Part shown: positions 8,788-17,897 of the stretch, piece by piece
Position numbering within the stretch: the first letter of the stretch is position 1
Layout of the letters: each line of letters begins with the position of its first letter
Assembly (NCBI RefSeq): GCF_003968755.1
Contig: NZ_RYDL01000001.1
Span: forward strand, 310,001 to 374,000
Direction: 5' to 3'
DNA length: 64,000 bases
Source: Flavobacterium sp. RSP15
GTDB lineage: Bacteria; Bacteroidota; Bacteroidia; Flavobacteriales; Flavobacteriaceae
Translations under genes and position numbers: made by a program
Notes under the pieces: generated by a model
The model's input: the letters and a program-made list of their open reading frames with translations, nothing else
Databases searched by the model: none
Told to the model about the DNA's origin: nothing

Positions 8788-10472
8788 TGACTACTTCTAA
8801 GAAAAACAACCTAAAATCAGTATTGATTGTCCTTGTCCTTGTAGTTCTTGCGAATGTCATAGGAAATTCCTTTTTTCATCGTTTTGATTTAACAAAAGAC
8901 AACAGATATACTCTTTCTCCTACTTCTTTGACTATCGTAAAGCAAGTCCAAAATCCGTTGTCTATAAAAGTATATATGCAAGGTGATTTACCGGCTGAAT
9001 TCAAGCGTTTACAACAAGAAACAAAACAATTACTGGAAGAATTTCAGGCCTATAACTCCAATATTATTTTTGAATTCGCAGATCCATTGGAGAATGATGA
9101 CACCAGCATGGACAATATTAAAGACTTGTATCGAAAAGGGCTTACGCCAATAAACATAACCGTTGACGATAAAGGAAAGCAATCTCAAGCGATGGTTTTT
9201 CCTTGGGCCACAGCCGTTTATGACAATAAAGAAGTTAATATCCCCTTGCTGAAAAACATTATGGGTGCGTCAACTACCCAAAAAGTCATTGGATCTGTTC
9301 AGCATTTGGAATATTCTATTGCTGAAGGATTGAATAAAATTACCAAAGCCAAACAAAAGAAAATTGCTGTTATCAAAGGAAACGGTGAATTGCAAGATAT
9401 CATGATGGCTAAATTTCTTTTGCAAGTGCGCGAAAGTTACCATATTGGTCCTTTTACTTTAGATTCGGTTGCCAAAAACCCTATTGGAAGTTTAGAAGCT
9501 TTAGAAAAATATGACTTGGCAGTTATCGCTAAACCAACTGAAACGTTTACCGATGCGGAGAAACAAGTTTTGGATCAATTTATCATCAACGGGGGAAAAA
9601 CATTATGGTTGATTGACCAAGTTACGGCTGAAATGGACAGTTTGTACAATGCTTCAGGAGCTACTTTAGCGTATCCAAGAGATTTAAATTTAAATGATAT
9701 GTTCTTTAAATACGGCATCCGAATCAATCCTGATTTAGTAAAAGACGAACAGGGAAGCCCCATAAAACTAGCCACTGGAGAACAAGGAAGTGCGACACAG
9801 TTTCAGGAATTCAACTGGAAGTTTGCGCCACAAGTGTATCCAAATAGTGTACATCCGATAGTTAAAAATTTAGGAGGAATCAAATTTGATTTTGCGAATC
9901 CAATCGATACTTTGAAAAATGGAATTAAGAAAACTATTCTGTTGGAATCGTCTCAATATTCGAAAAAAATAGGAACTCCAACAGAGATCAACCTGAATAG
10001 TGTTGCCGAAGAAACTTCGCCAAATGATTACTTGAACAAAGGAAAGATTCCGCTTTCTGTTTTATTGGAAGGTTCGTTTCGTTCTATGTTTGAAAATCGA
10101 GTGTTGCCATTTGAACAAAAAACATTTCAAACGACAGGAAAAGAGAACAAAATGATTGTGATTTCGGATGGCGATCTGATAAAAAACCAATTGGATAAAA
10201 ACTTTCAACCCGTAGAATTAGGGTATGACCAAAGGTCAGGAAATTTGTATGATAATAAAGATTTCCTGATAAATTGCGTGAATTATTTACTCGATGATAC
10301 GGGACTTATTAACATTCGAAGCAAAGATCTTGATTTACCTTTATTGGATAAAGAAAAAGTTTATGAAAACTATACCCGAACACAAATCCTAACTATCGGA
10401 CTTCCAATTCTTATTTTGGTACTTTTTGGGATCTTATTTACTTTTCTTCGAAAAAGAAAATACAGCAAATAG
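8787..10472 (+). CDS. gldG: Gliding motility protein GldG
   Basis: Partner of GldF in the gliding ABC transporter, 561 aa. One N-terminal transmembrane helix (about 10-30), a large periplasmic region with an ABC-type uncharacterised domain, and a C-terminal transmembrane helix (about 532-552) followed by a basic tail RKRKYSK. Landmarks are FFHRFDLTKDNRYTLSP near the N-terminus and NYLLDDTGLINIRSKDLDLPLLD near the C-terminus, both familiar from GldG. It is coupled to gldF by a TAATG overlap. dnaN follows with its own promoter. Confidence 0.93.
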   Translation: MTTSKKNNLKSVLIVLVLVVLANVIGNSFFHRFDLTKDNRYTLSPTSLTIVKQVQNPLSIKVYMQGDLPAEFKRLQQETKQLLEEFQAYNSNIIFEFADPLENDDTSMDNIKDLYRKGLTPINITVDDKGKQSQAMVFPWATAVYDNKEVNIPLLKNIMGASTTQKVIGSVQHLEYSIAEGLNKITKAKQKKIAVIKGNGELQDIMMAKFLLQVRESYHIGPFTLDSVAKNPIGSLEALEKYDLAVIAKPTETFTDAEKQVLDQFIINGGKTLWLIDQVTAEMDSLYNASGATLAYPRDLNLNDMFFKYGIRINPDLVKDEQGSPIKLATGEQGSATQFQEFNWKFAPQVYPNSVHPIVKNLGGIKFDFANPIDTLKNGIKKTILLESSQYSKKIGTPTEINLNSVAEETSPNDYLNKGKIPLSVLLEGSFRSMFENRVLPFEQKTFQTTGKENKMIVISDGDLIKNQLDKNFQPVELGYDQRSGNLYDNKDFLINCVNYLLDDTGLINIRSKDLDLPLLDKEKVYENYTRTQILTIGLPILILVLFGILFTFLRKRKYSK

Positions 10473-10511
10473 ATGTTAATAAAAAAGTTTCGAAACTAGA
10501 ATAGTTTACGA

Positions 10512-10519
10512 TATATTTG
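10512..10519 (+). promoter_or_regulatory. dnaN promoter -7 element
   Basis: TATATTTG, an exact TAnnTTTG match, 56 bp upstream of the dnaN start. No clear -33 TTG is seen. Confidence 0.5.
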
Positions 10520-10575
10520 TAAAATGTAACGTATTTCGAATTTAGAGAAATACCTTAAAAAATAAAACAAAACAG

Positions 10576-11694
10576 ATGAAATTTATAGTATCGAGTTCGT
10601 ACTTATTGAAGCAATTACAGGTTTTAGGTAACGTTATCAACAGCAGTAATACTTTGCCTATTTTAGATAATTTTTTATTTGATTTAGACCATAATGTGCT
10701 AACAGTTTCTGCTTCTGATTTAGAGACAACCATGTCTGCAACGTTAGGAATTGATTCAGAAAGTAAAGGAAGCGTTGCTGTGCCTGCGAAATTGCTTTTG
10801 GAAATCCTTAAAACATTTCCGGAACAACCGCTAACTTTTACAGTTGAAGAAAATAGTACGATAGAAATCAGTTCTAATTCTGGTAAATATGCTTTGGCTT
10901 ATGCTCCTGGAAATGAATTTCCAAAATCGGTTAACTTAGACGATCCATCTGTAACGCTTGTTCCTGCTGATGTTTTGGCAACTGCTATAAGTAAAACTAT
11001 ATTTGCAGCCGGTAACGATGATTTACGTCCGGTAATGTCTGGTGTATTTTTTCAGTTTTCGCCACAAGGGTTGACATTTGTTGCAACTGATGCGCATAAA
11101 TTAGTAAAATATGCGCGTACCGATGTAACCGCCTCTCAGGTGGCTGATTTCATCATGCCAAAAAAACCTTTGAATATCTTGAAAAATATTCTAGGTACTT
11201 CAGATGCTGAAGTGAAAATTGAATATAATGATTCGAATGCTACTTTTTCTTTTGACAATTATATTTTAATGTGCCGCTTAATTGATGGAAAATATCCAAA
11301 TTACGAAGCAGTAATTCCAAAAGAAAATCCGAATAAATTAATGATTGACCGTTCTCAATTTTTGAGTTCTGTACGTCGTGTTGCTATCTTTTCGAATAAA
11401 ACTACACACCAGATCCGTTTGAAAATAGCAGGTGCTGAATTGAATGTTTCTGCTGAAGATATTGACTATTCAAACAAAGCCGAAGAAAGATTGACTTGTG
11501 ATTATCAAGGTGATGATATGCAAATAGGATATAATTCTCGTTTCTTGACAGAAATGTTGACTAACTTACAATCGGATATGATTATGCTTGAAATGTCATT
11601 GCCAAACAGAGCCGGAATTCTAACTCCTGTTGATGGATTAGAAGAAGGAGAAACGGTAACGATGCTTGTAATGCCAGTAATGTTGAACAGTTAA
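10576..11694 (+). CDS. dnaN: DNA polymerase III beta subunit (sliding clamp)
   Basis: The processivity clamp that encircles DNA and tethers polymerase III and repair factors. The 372 aa have the three-fold domain structure of the family. The N-terminus is MKFIVSSSYLLKQLQVLGNV. NTLPILDNF, the central DGKYPNYEAVIP and the C-terminal LVMPVMLNS with the conserved MPV(M/R)L ending are all present. As in other Flavobacteria it is not beside dnaA; it follows gldFG, with its own promoter. A stem-loop with a T-run ends the transcript. Confidence 0.96.
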   Translation: MKFIVSSSYLLKQLQVLGNVINSSNTLPILDNFLFDLDHNVLTVSASDLETTMSATLGIDSESKGSVAVPAKLLLEILKTFPEQPLTFTVEENSTIEISSNSGKYALAYAPGNEFPKSVNLDDPSVTLVPADVLATAISKTIFAAGNDDLRPVMSGVFFQFSPQGLTFVATDAHKLVKYARTDVTASQVADFIMPKKPLNILKNILGTSDAEVKIEYNDSNATFSFDNYILMCRLIDGKYPNYEAVIPKENPNKLMIDRSQFLSSVRRVAIFSNKTTHQIRLKIAGAELNVSAEDIDYSNKAEERLTCDYQGDDMQIGYNSRFLTEMLTNLQSDMIMLEMSLPNRAGILTPVDGLEEGETVTMLVMPVMLNS

Positions 11695-11740
11695 TTCAAT
11701 TTAAAAATACGCTATTAACCAAACCATTTTTATATTTAAA

Positions 11741-11771
11741 AAACTGTCCCGATAAACCGGAACGGTTTTTT
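11741..11771 (+). terminator. Rho-independent terminator after dnaN
   Basis: Stem AAACTGTCCCG / CGGAACGGTTT with one mismatch and one wobble, small AT loop, then a run of six T. Confidence 0.65.
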
Positions 11772-11908
11772 GTCTATATTCATCACTCTTTTGTTATCAG
11801 AACGAAAGAGGTATCTTATAGTATTTCAGTTTCGACGATTACCTATAATTATCAGTTAGTGGGTTTGCTTCGTTCCTCGCAAAGACAAATTGAACACTGA
11901 ATACTAAT

Positions 11909-13681
11909 TTAAATCACTCCCATTTTCTTCATCAGGAAAGTAGCACTTCTATTTTTACAAATTCCGTCCCGAAGTTTGTAATCAAAATGGAGTTCATTAT
12001 CGATAATCTCAACTTCAAAACATTTATTGATTAGTGTATTTGGAAACTCATTTGTCGTCAGGCAAACTTCTATATCGTGCGTTGCAATAGCTCCAACAGC
12101 TTTCTTACCTATCACTTTTTTGACCACTTCAATTGTTCCGTTCCGTTTATCATCTGAATTGGTACCACGTAATATTTCGTCCAATAAAACAAATGCCGGT
12201 CTATTTTCCAATTCGTCCATAATTTGCTTTAAGCGTTTGATTTCGGCAAAGAAATACGATTCGCTATCGGACAACGAATCAGATAATCGCATGGAAACTA
12301 AAACGGGTAACGGATGTACACTAGCCTGACGAGCACAAACCGGCGAACCTATTCCTGACAAAACCATATTGATTCCTAAACTTCTTAGAAAAGTACTTTT
12401 ACCAGACATATTAGAACCCGTTAAAATCATAAACGATTCGGGATGAAAACGCACGTCATTTCCTACTCTAGTTTTTTCGTTTAATAAAGGATGGCTTAAA
12501 TCCTTGAAATCTATTTCGAAATTACTGTTCAATGTTGGATATACAAACTCCGGATTATTATACGAAAAATTGGCCAAACTGTTCAATAATTCGAATTCAC
12601 CAATAACTTCCAACCAATTTTCTAAAGCTTGGGCATGATCTTTTTTCCATTGAATTAATGATTTTAAAACATGTAAATTAAAAAGGAACGTTCCATTGAA
12701 TACGATAGCCGTAACAAAATTTGAGATACTGTCCATATTAGAAAACAAACCGGCTAACTGTTTCAAATGCACGCTGGCATTTTCTTTTTTGAACATTAAT
12801 TTTTGTTGTAAATCGATTAATTTTTTCGACTGAAAAGATTCATTTTCTATTTTTTGCAACAATAAACTATATTGATGAATGGTTTTATCTATATTCGTGG
12901 AATTAGCAATTTCTGCCTGGATACGCTTCATAAACCGACCCAAAACAATTAAATTAAATACAAATAAATACGATAAGACGGAAGCAAAAACAGTAGTCGA
13001 AGTTACTAAATAGGCAATCAAAACTCCCAGAAAAAGAAGTGGTGAAAAATAAGAAATGAAAACACTCATTTTAGCCAAGGGCGTACTATTAAATGTACAC
13101 CACTTGAGCAGAGTCTCATAATTCGATTGATTGTCGTTGCTTATTTTGGCGAAAGCCAAAAATTCCTGACGCCAGTCTAATTTTTTGGTTAATTCTTTTA
13201 CCGCTTGATGATTTCTAAGAATCTCTTCATTGGGCAAAATTGATAAAAGCTGGTTTGCGAATGTTTTTTTTCCAATAAAAGTAGCGGTTCTATTCAAGTT
13301 TTGGAACAAAGAATGCTCGCCAAAAATATCTAAATCATAGGCATACGGATGGTGAAAATCATTAAATTCCTGTCCGTTTTCAAAAGGGATTTTATTTCTT
13401 TCCAGGTAGGAAATTTCATTTTCATTAATATCAAGTAAGGCTTGATTGACATGTTTTTCGAAAACTAATTTAGAATGAATGCGCATAAATACTACGAATA
13501 GTCCAAAAAGAAAAATGGCGGCAATTATGAAAATAATTTCGCTGTTTTTGATGTAGTAATAAATAGAAACCAAAAAAAGTACAATAGAAAGAAGTCTTAA
13601 AATACTTATACTATTGTACTTTTTATTGATTGCAGTCAATGCTGTTGAAAAGCGTATCTTTTTTGCTTTGTATATTTCCAT
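11909..13681 (-). CDS. MutS-family ATPase with N-terminal membrane segments
   Basis: A 590-aa protein keeping the C-terminal half of MutS (core and ABC ATPase) but not the mismatch-recognition domains. Two hydrophobic helices lie at about 28-67 and another pair at about 208-248, so it is membrane-anchored, unlike MutS1 or MutS2. The Walker A variant GSNMSGKST is at about 422-430, the signature SDSLSDSESYFFAEI follows, Walker B is FVLLDEILRGT at about 497-507, and the H-loop is ATHDIE. These membrane MutS-like proteins are common in Bacteroidota and their function is unknown; a role in mismatch repair should not be assumed. It is convergent with dnaN. Confidence 0.85.
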   Translation of the reverse strand: MEIYKAKKIRFSTALTAINKKYNSISILRLLSIVLFLVSIYYYIKNSEIIFIIAAIFLFGLFVVFMRIHSKLVFEKHVNQALLDINENEISYLERNKIPFENGQEFNDFHHPYAYDLDIFGEHSLFQNLNRTATFIGKKTFANQLLSILPNEEILRNHQAVKELTKKLDWRQEFLAFAKISNDNQSNYETLLKWCTFNSTPLAKMSVFISYFSPLLFLGVLIAYLVTSTTVFASVLSYLFVFNLIVLGRFMKRIQAEIANSTNIDKTIHQYSLLLQKIENESFQSKKLIDLQQKLMFKKENASVHLKQLAGLFSNMDSISNFVTAIVFNGTFLFNLHVLKSLIQWKKDHAQALENWLEVIGEFELLNSLANFSYNNPEFVYPTLNSNFEIDFKDLSHPLLNEKTRVGNDVRFHPESFMILTGSNMSGKSTFLRSLGINMVLSGIGSPVCARQASVHPLPVLVSMRLSDSLSDSESYFFAEIKRLKQIMDELENRPAFVLLDEILRGTNSDDKRNGTIEVVKKVIGKKAVGAIATHDIEVCLTTNEFPNTLINKCFEVEIIDNELHFDYKLRDGICKNRSATFLMKKMGVI

Positions 13682-13797
13682 AATTCAATTAATGAATTGC
13701 AAATATAACGAAATAGATTACTTTGAAGGCTAAATTAAAAGACAATGGCGATGCCGCAGTATATAGAATTCAAGATTTCAATTGAATTAAAACTGAA

Positions 13798-14631
13798 TCA
13801 ATCTATAGGAATCGCTAAAATTGGGATATCAAAATTCGTAGCTATTTTTTTTGTTAAACTAGGTTTGAAAATCCCTTCAAAAAAACCTCTTTTATACGTA
13901 AGCATAGTCAGTACATCAATTTCTTTGTACATTATAAAATCCAGAATTGTTTCTTTGACTTCGTCACTATTGATCACAAAAAACTCAACGGGTTCATTAA
14001 TAAATTCTTTCTCCCAAGCAGTTACTGTATCATTTGAAACATCGGAATCACTAGTTTTTACATACAAGCATTTTACTTTAGCTTTCGTTTTTTTAGCGAT
14101 ATCTAACACCATTTTCAATGCTTTTTTATCTTTAGTTCTAAAACGGGTTGTAAATCCAATAATTTCTGTTTTTTTGAATTTTGCTTCTAACGGAACACAC
14201 AACATAGGAATATCTATTCCCGAAATAACAGCACCTGTATTGGTACCCATAAAAAAAGCTTCCCATCCTGTAGCTCCTGAAGTACCCATGATCACAAAAT
14301 CTATTTTATCTTCTTTAATTGATTTTTTAATATTATAAAGTAAATTTCCATCCATGAGCCTATGAGACATTTTTATTTTGTCCAAATGCCGTTCATCGGC
14401 TATGGCGCGCAATTTTGGGATTTCATCTTTAAACATATCAAATTGAGCTAAGGCCAAGGAATCATAAATGACGGCGTAATTTTCGGGAAAAAACTGATTG
14501 TCATAAATGGGCAATTCAAAGGTGTGCAATAAAACGAGTTCACCCTGAACTATTTTTGCAAATTCTAAAGCATGTACAAAAGCATTAGTAGCCACTTCAG
14601 AAAAGTCGGTTGGAAATAGAATTTTTTTCAT
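13798..14631 (-). CDS. Universal stress protein, tandem UspA domains
   Basis: A 277-aa cytoplasmic protein with two UspA-like folds in tandem. The first starts KKILFPTDFSEVATNAFVHAL and has FVIMGTSGATGWEAFFMGTNT, the ATP-binding G-2x-G-9x-G(S/T)-type loop; the second, from about residue 150, is more divergent. Such proteins respond to starvation, redox stress or anaerobiosis. It lies 74 bp downstream of a paralogue on the same strand, so the pair probably arose by duplication and may be cotranscribed. A 197-codon frame on the opposite strand is only a shadow. Confidence 0.9.
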   Translation of the reverse strand: MKKILFPTDFSEVATNAFVHALEFAKIVQGELVLLHTFELPIYDNQFFPENYAVIYDSLALAQFDMFKDEIPKLRAIADERHLDKIKMSHRLMDGNLLYNIKKSIKEDKIDFVIMGTSGATGWEAFFMGTNTGAVISGIDIPMLCVPLEAKFKKTEIIGFTTRFRTKDKKALKMVLDIAKKTKAKVKCLYVKTSDSDVSNDTVTAWEKEFINEPVEFFVINSDEVKETILDFIMYKEIDVLTMLTYKRGFFEGIFKPSLTKKIATNFDIPILAIPID

Positions 14632-14705
14632 TTTATCTTTTATTAAAATAATTGATTTACTAAAATAAATTATTGATGTCTTTACGTAATCAAATCAGAA
14701 TATTT

Positions 14706-15536
14706 TTATTCATGAATAGCAAGAATGGGTACATTGATATGAAAGGCTAATTTTTTTGAAAGACTAATTTTGAAAAGTTTTTCAAATAAATTTCTGTGAT
14801 ACACATGCATTGCAATCAAATTAATTTTATACAAATCGATAAAATTTAAAATAATTCCTTCTACATCTTCTCCTTTAATGGAGTGGAATGTAACTTCATT
14901 ATTTTCAACTAATACCTTCCAATCCTCTCTGCTATCCTCCTTAACTTCATGATGCGGGGATGCGGCACGCAGGCAATCAATATGTGATTGAAATATTTTA
15001 GACAAAGACAGAACTCTTACAAAAGACCCTGTGTCCTCCAATTTATATTGCGTAATGAACAGTATTTTTTCAATAGGATGATATGTACAATGCGCCGGTA
15101 TTGCCAAAACTAATGCTTTGACATCATTCATTACTTTTGTGGCTGTCGTACCGAAAAAAGTTTCCTTTATACTTGTGGCGCCTTTAGTCCCCATAACTAC
15201 GAAATCAAAATTTTCATTCTCGGTTATTTTTTTTATTTCGGGAACCAAATTTCCCAAAATCAAAACATGGCTTATTTTGATATGACCTAAATTATTTGCT
15301 TCCGCAATTTTTCTTAAAAGTGGCACTTCATCTTTATAATTTTCAAAATTACTGAGTTCTGTAACCTCATAAATTTCATGTAAATACTCAGAAACATTTA
15401 CATAATTGGCTTGTAAAAATTGGTACACATGAATTGTAACTATTTCAGCATTAACGGATTCCGCCAATTTTAATGCATAGATAAACGCATTTTTAGACAC
15501 TTCTGAAAAGTCGGTAGGAAATAAGATTTTCTTCAT
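14706..15536 (-). CDS. Universal stress protein, tandem UspA domains (paralogue)
   Basis: A 276-aa paralogue of the downstream stress protein. The first UspA domain begins KKILFPTDFSEVSKNAFIYAL and contains FVVMGTKGATSIKETFFGTTA with the nucleotide-binding glycines; the second half ends AFHINVPILAIHE. Both genes share the N-terminal motif almost word for word and then diverge, arguing for an old duplication. It is the first gene of the likely two-gene operon; 165 bp separate it from the divergent mnmE. Confidence 0.9.
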   Translation of the reverse strand: MKKILFPTDFSEVSKNAFIYALKLAESVNAEIVTIHVYQFLQANYVNVSEYLHEIYEVTELSNFENYKDEVPLLRKIAEANNLGHIKISHVLILGNLVPEIKKITENENFDFVVMGTKGATSIKETFFGTTATKVMNDVKALVLAIPAHCTYHPIEKILFITQYKLEDTGSFVRVLSLSKIFQSHIDCLRAASPHHEVKEDSREDWKVLVENNEVTFHSIKGEDVEGIILNFIDLYKINLIAMHVYHRNLFEKLFKISLSKKLAFHINVPILAIHE

Positions 15537-15664
15537 ACTATAGTTAATTTATTGCAAATTAATTATTAATATAAATTTACAAAACAAAAAACAAAATAGT
15601 ACGATAATTATCACTTTGGCTAATTTTTAACAAAAAATAGCGTCAATGGTTTAGTACAAGAGAC

Positions 15665-15694
15665 TTGTAGCCATGTCAATTTTACTTACTTTTA
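15665..15694 (+). promoter_or_regulatory. mnmE promoter
   Basis: TTG (15665-15667), 19-bp spacer, TACTTTTA (15687-15694), one mismatch to TAnnTTTG. It lies 20 bp upstream of the ATG at 15714, which supports that start. Confidence 0.45.
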
Positions 15695-15713
15695 CACCAA
15701 ATTGACTTTAAAT

Positions 15714-17102
15714 ATGATACCTCACGATTCCATAGTGGCACTGGCAACTCCTTCGGGAGCGGGTGCTATAGCCGTAATTCGGATTTCCGGACAAGATGCC
15801 ATTGCTATTGGAAATTCTGTTTTTAAATCCATCAAAAACAAAGAATTAACAACCCAAAAAACGCATACGTTACATTTAGGGCATATAATGGATGGTTCCA
15901 AAACTTTGGATGAAGTCCTGGTCTCCATTTTTAAAGGACCAAATTCCTACACTGGCGAAAACACGATCGAAATTTCCTGTCACGGTTCTACTTATATACA
16001 ACAACAAATTATTCAATTATTGCTTCGAAAAGGCTGTCGAATGGCAGATCCTGGCGAATTTACGTTGAGAGCATTTCTAAACGGAAAACTGGATTTGTCC
16101 CAAGCAGAAGCTGTTGCCGATTTAATTTCATCAGATAATGAAGCTTCACACCAAATTGCAATGCAGCAAATGCGTGGCGGTTTCTCTAATGAAATAGCAA
16201 AATTAAGAGAAGAACTCTTGAATTTTGCATCACTAATCGAACTCGAATTAGACTTCGCCGAAGAAGATGTAGAATTTGCTGACCGAACCCAATTTCATGA
16301 ATTACTAAACCGAATCGAATTTGTCCTAAAACGATTAATCGATTCATTTGCCGTAGGAAATGTGATTAAAAACGGAATTCCTGTAGCTATTGTGGGCGAA
16401 CCCAATGTAGGGAAATCGACACTTTTGAATGCTTTATTGAATGAAGAGCGCGCCATTGTTTCGGAAATTGCGGGAACCACGCGTGATACCATTGAAGATG
16501 AGTTAGTGATTGGCGGCATTGGTTTTCGATTCATTGATACGGCTGGAATCCGGGAAACGGAAGACGTGGTAGAAAGCATCGGGATTCGTAAGACTTTTGA
16601 AAAAATTGAACAAGCGCAAGTTGTCGTTTTTCTATTTGACAGTTCTGAGTTTAAAGTTTCTGGTTTAAAGTTAAAAGTGGAACTGGAAAAAATTAAAAAC
16701 CAGTTTCCGTTGAAACCTCTTGTAATCATTGGTAACAAAGCCGATAAATTAGAAGAAAGTGAAATAGGAAATTTGAAAGCTGAAATTCCTGAAATCGTGC
16801 TAATTTCTGCAAAAGAAAAACTAGGCGTTGAGGATTTAAAAAATCAATTACTTTCATTTGTCAATACTGGAGCATTAAGAAATAATGAAACAATTGTAAC
16901 GAATACCAGACATTACGATTCCTTATTAAAAGCGTTAGATGAAATACAAAAAGTAAAATTTGGTCTTGAAACGAACTTATCCTCCGATTTGATGGCATTA
17001 GATATTAAAGAAGCTTTGTACCAGTTTGGAATGATTACGGGACAAGTAACTAACGACGAATTGTTAGGGAATATTTTTGCTAATTTCTGTATCGGAAAGT
17101 AG
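15714..17102 (+). CDS. mnmE: tRNA uridine-5-carboxymethylaminomethyl modification GTPase MnmE
   Basis: With MnmG it builds the cmnm5 group on wobble uridine 34 of certain tRNAs, using GTP and a folate. The tetrahydrofolate-binding N-terminal domain starts MIPHDSIVALATPSGAGAIA. The helical domain has DFAEEDVEF. The inserted G domain has GEPNVGKST, the AGTTRDTIEDE switch and GNKADKL. The C-terminus is the diagnostic CIGK. The frame could open at a TTG at 15702, but the ATG at 15714 gives the family's N-terminus and fits the promoter. The gene is terminated by a very strong hairpin that also marks the left edge of a degraded foreign element. Confidence 0.96.
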   Translation: MIPHDSIVALATPSGAGAIAVIRISGQDAIAIGNSVFKSIKNKELTTQKTHTLHLGHIMDGSKTLDEVLVSIFKGPNSYTGENTIEISCHGSTYIQQQIIQLLLRKGCRMADPGEFTLRAFLNGKLDLSQAEAVADLISSDNEASHQIAMQQMRGGFSNEIAKLREELLNFASLIELELDFAEEDVEFADRTQFHELLNRIEFVLKRLIDSFAVGNVIKNGIPVAIVGEPNVGKSTLLNALLNEERAIVSEIAGTTRDTIEDELVIGGIGFRFIDTAGIRETEDVVESIGIRKTFEKIEQAQVVVFLFDSSEFKVSGLKLKVELEKIKNQFPLKPLVIIGNKADKLEESEIGNLKAEIPEIVLISAKEKLGVEDLKNQLLSFVNTGALRNNETIVTNTRHYDSLLKALDEIQKVKFGLETNLSSDLMALDIKEALYQFGMITGQVTNDELLGNIFANFCIGK

Positions 17103-17130
17103 GTTTCACAAAACATCACAAAATAAAACA

Positions 17131-17179
17131 AAGAATCCCAGTTAAAATGTCATAAAAAGGCATTTTAACTGGGATTCTT
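17131..17179 (+). terminator. mnmE terminator hairpin
   Basis: Perfect 19-nt arms (AAGAATCCCAGTTAAAATG, 17131-17149, with its complement at 17161-17179) around an 11-nt loop; T-rich 3' flank. Confidence 0.8.
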
Positions 17180-17280
17180 CTTTCTGTTTATTTAGCTTTA
17201 TTTGCAGATAGTTTGTTCCTTTTTGTACCATTATTGTACCACGAAAATAATTTTCCTTATTGGATTTTTTTTTTGGCGAA

Positions 17281-17335
17281 ATTATGACACACAGAGAGAC
17301 ACAAAGACACAATGGGACACAAAATTAGTCACATT
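17281..17335 (+). repeat. GACAC-rich leader, left copy of an inverted pair
   Basis: This sequence, rich in GACAC/ACACA words, lies directly before the start codon of the HTH gene at 17336. A homologous leader of the same length lies on the minus strand at 21244-21304, before a truncated copy of the same gene. Both begin AAATTATG and end at ATGAGT. They are probably the conserved 5' UTR or promoter of this gene family. Confidence 0.6.
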
Positions 17336-17897
17336 ATGAGTTCTAATATTGAGGTTATCAGAATTTGTGAGCACTGCAAAAAACAGTTCACAGCCAGAAC
17401 AACGCGCACACGATATTGTTCGCACATTTCAACAGCCGTGGTTATAAATCACTGGTGCGCAAAGGAAAAGTAGAAAAAAGCAATAACCAGATCGTTCAGC
17501 TTTTAAACACAGATTTGGAAAAAATAAAGCCACTTGAGTTTTTAAAAATTACCCACGCAACCCTTTTTTTAGAATCAGCAGAAGTACGCTTTACAGGTTA
17601 GTTAACAATGGACAGCTGGACATTGCAAAGTTTGGCAAACGAACTGTTATCCGAAGATGCGATCTTGAAGCTTTTTTTGCAATTCCTGTACAGGATGTAA
17701 CCTTGAAAACTGGACAGCAATTTCCTGGTTTTGACAATTGCTATACTATAACAGAAATTCAACAGAAGTATAATATTTCTTCAGGAGCGCTCTATTTATT
17801 GATTCAACGGCAGGGCATAGTAAAATATTCCGTTGGAAAATTCACTTATGTAGCCAAACAGGATATTGAAATAATTTTTAATGCTGGGGAGAGATGA
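17336..17897 (+). pseudogene. Two-HTH DNA-binding protein, broken by two frameshifts
   Basis: The intact ancestor would be about 187 aa: an N-terminal zinc-ribbon-like part ([23 protein letters not shown]), a first excisionase-like helix-turn-helix (ISRSTLYRLVNNGQL, FGKRTVIRR) and a second one (YTITEIQQKYNISSGALY). Reading frames change twice, near 17415 and in a T-run near 17565, each by a one-base loss. The last part (17703-17897) is open to the stop codon. Such genes commonly sit directly in front of a tyrosine recombinase in Bacteroidota mobile elements, as here (4-bp overlap). It is probably the directionality or regulatory factor of the dead element. Confidence 0.75.

Noticed and set aside
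13745..14338. A 197-codon open frame on the plus strand opposite the stress protein gene
   Set aside because: It mirrors a well-supported UspA gene on the minus strand and its translation resembles no protein; shadow frame.
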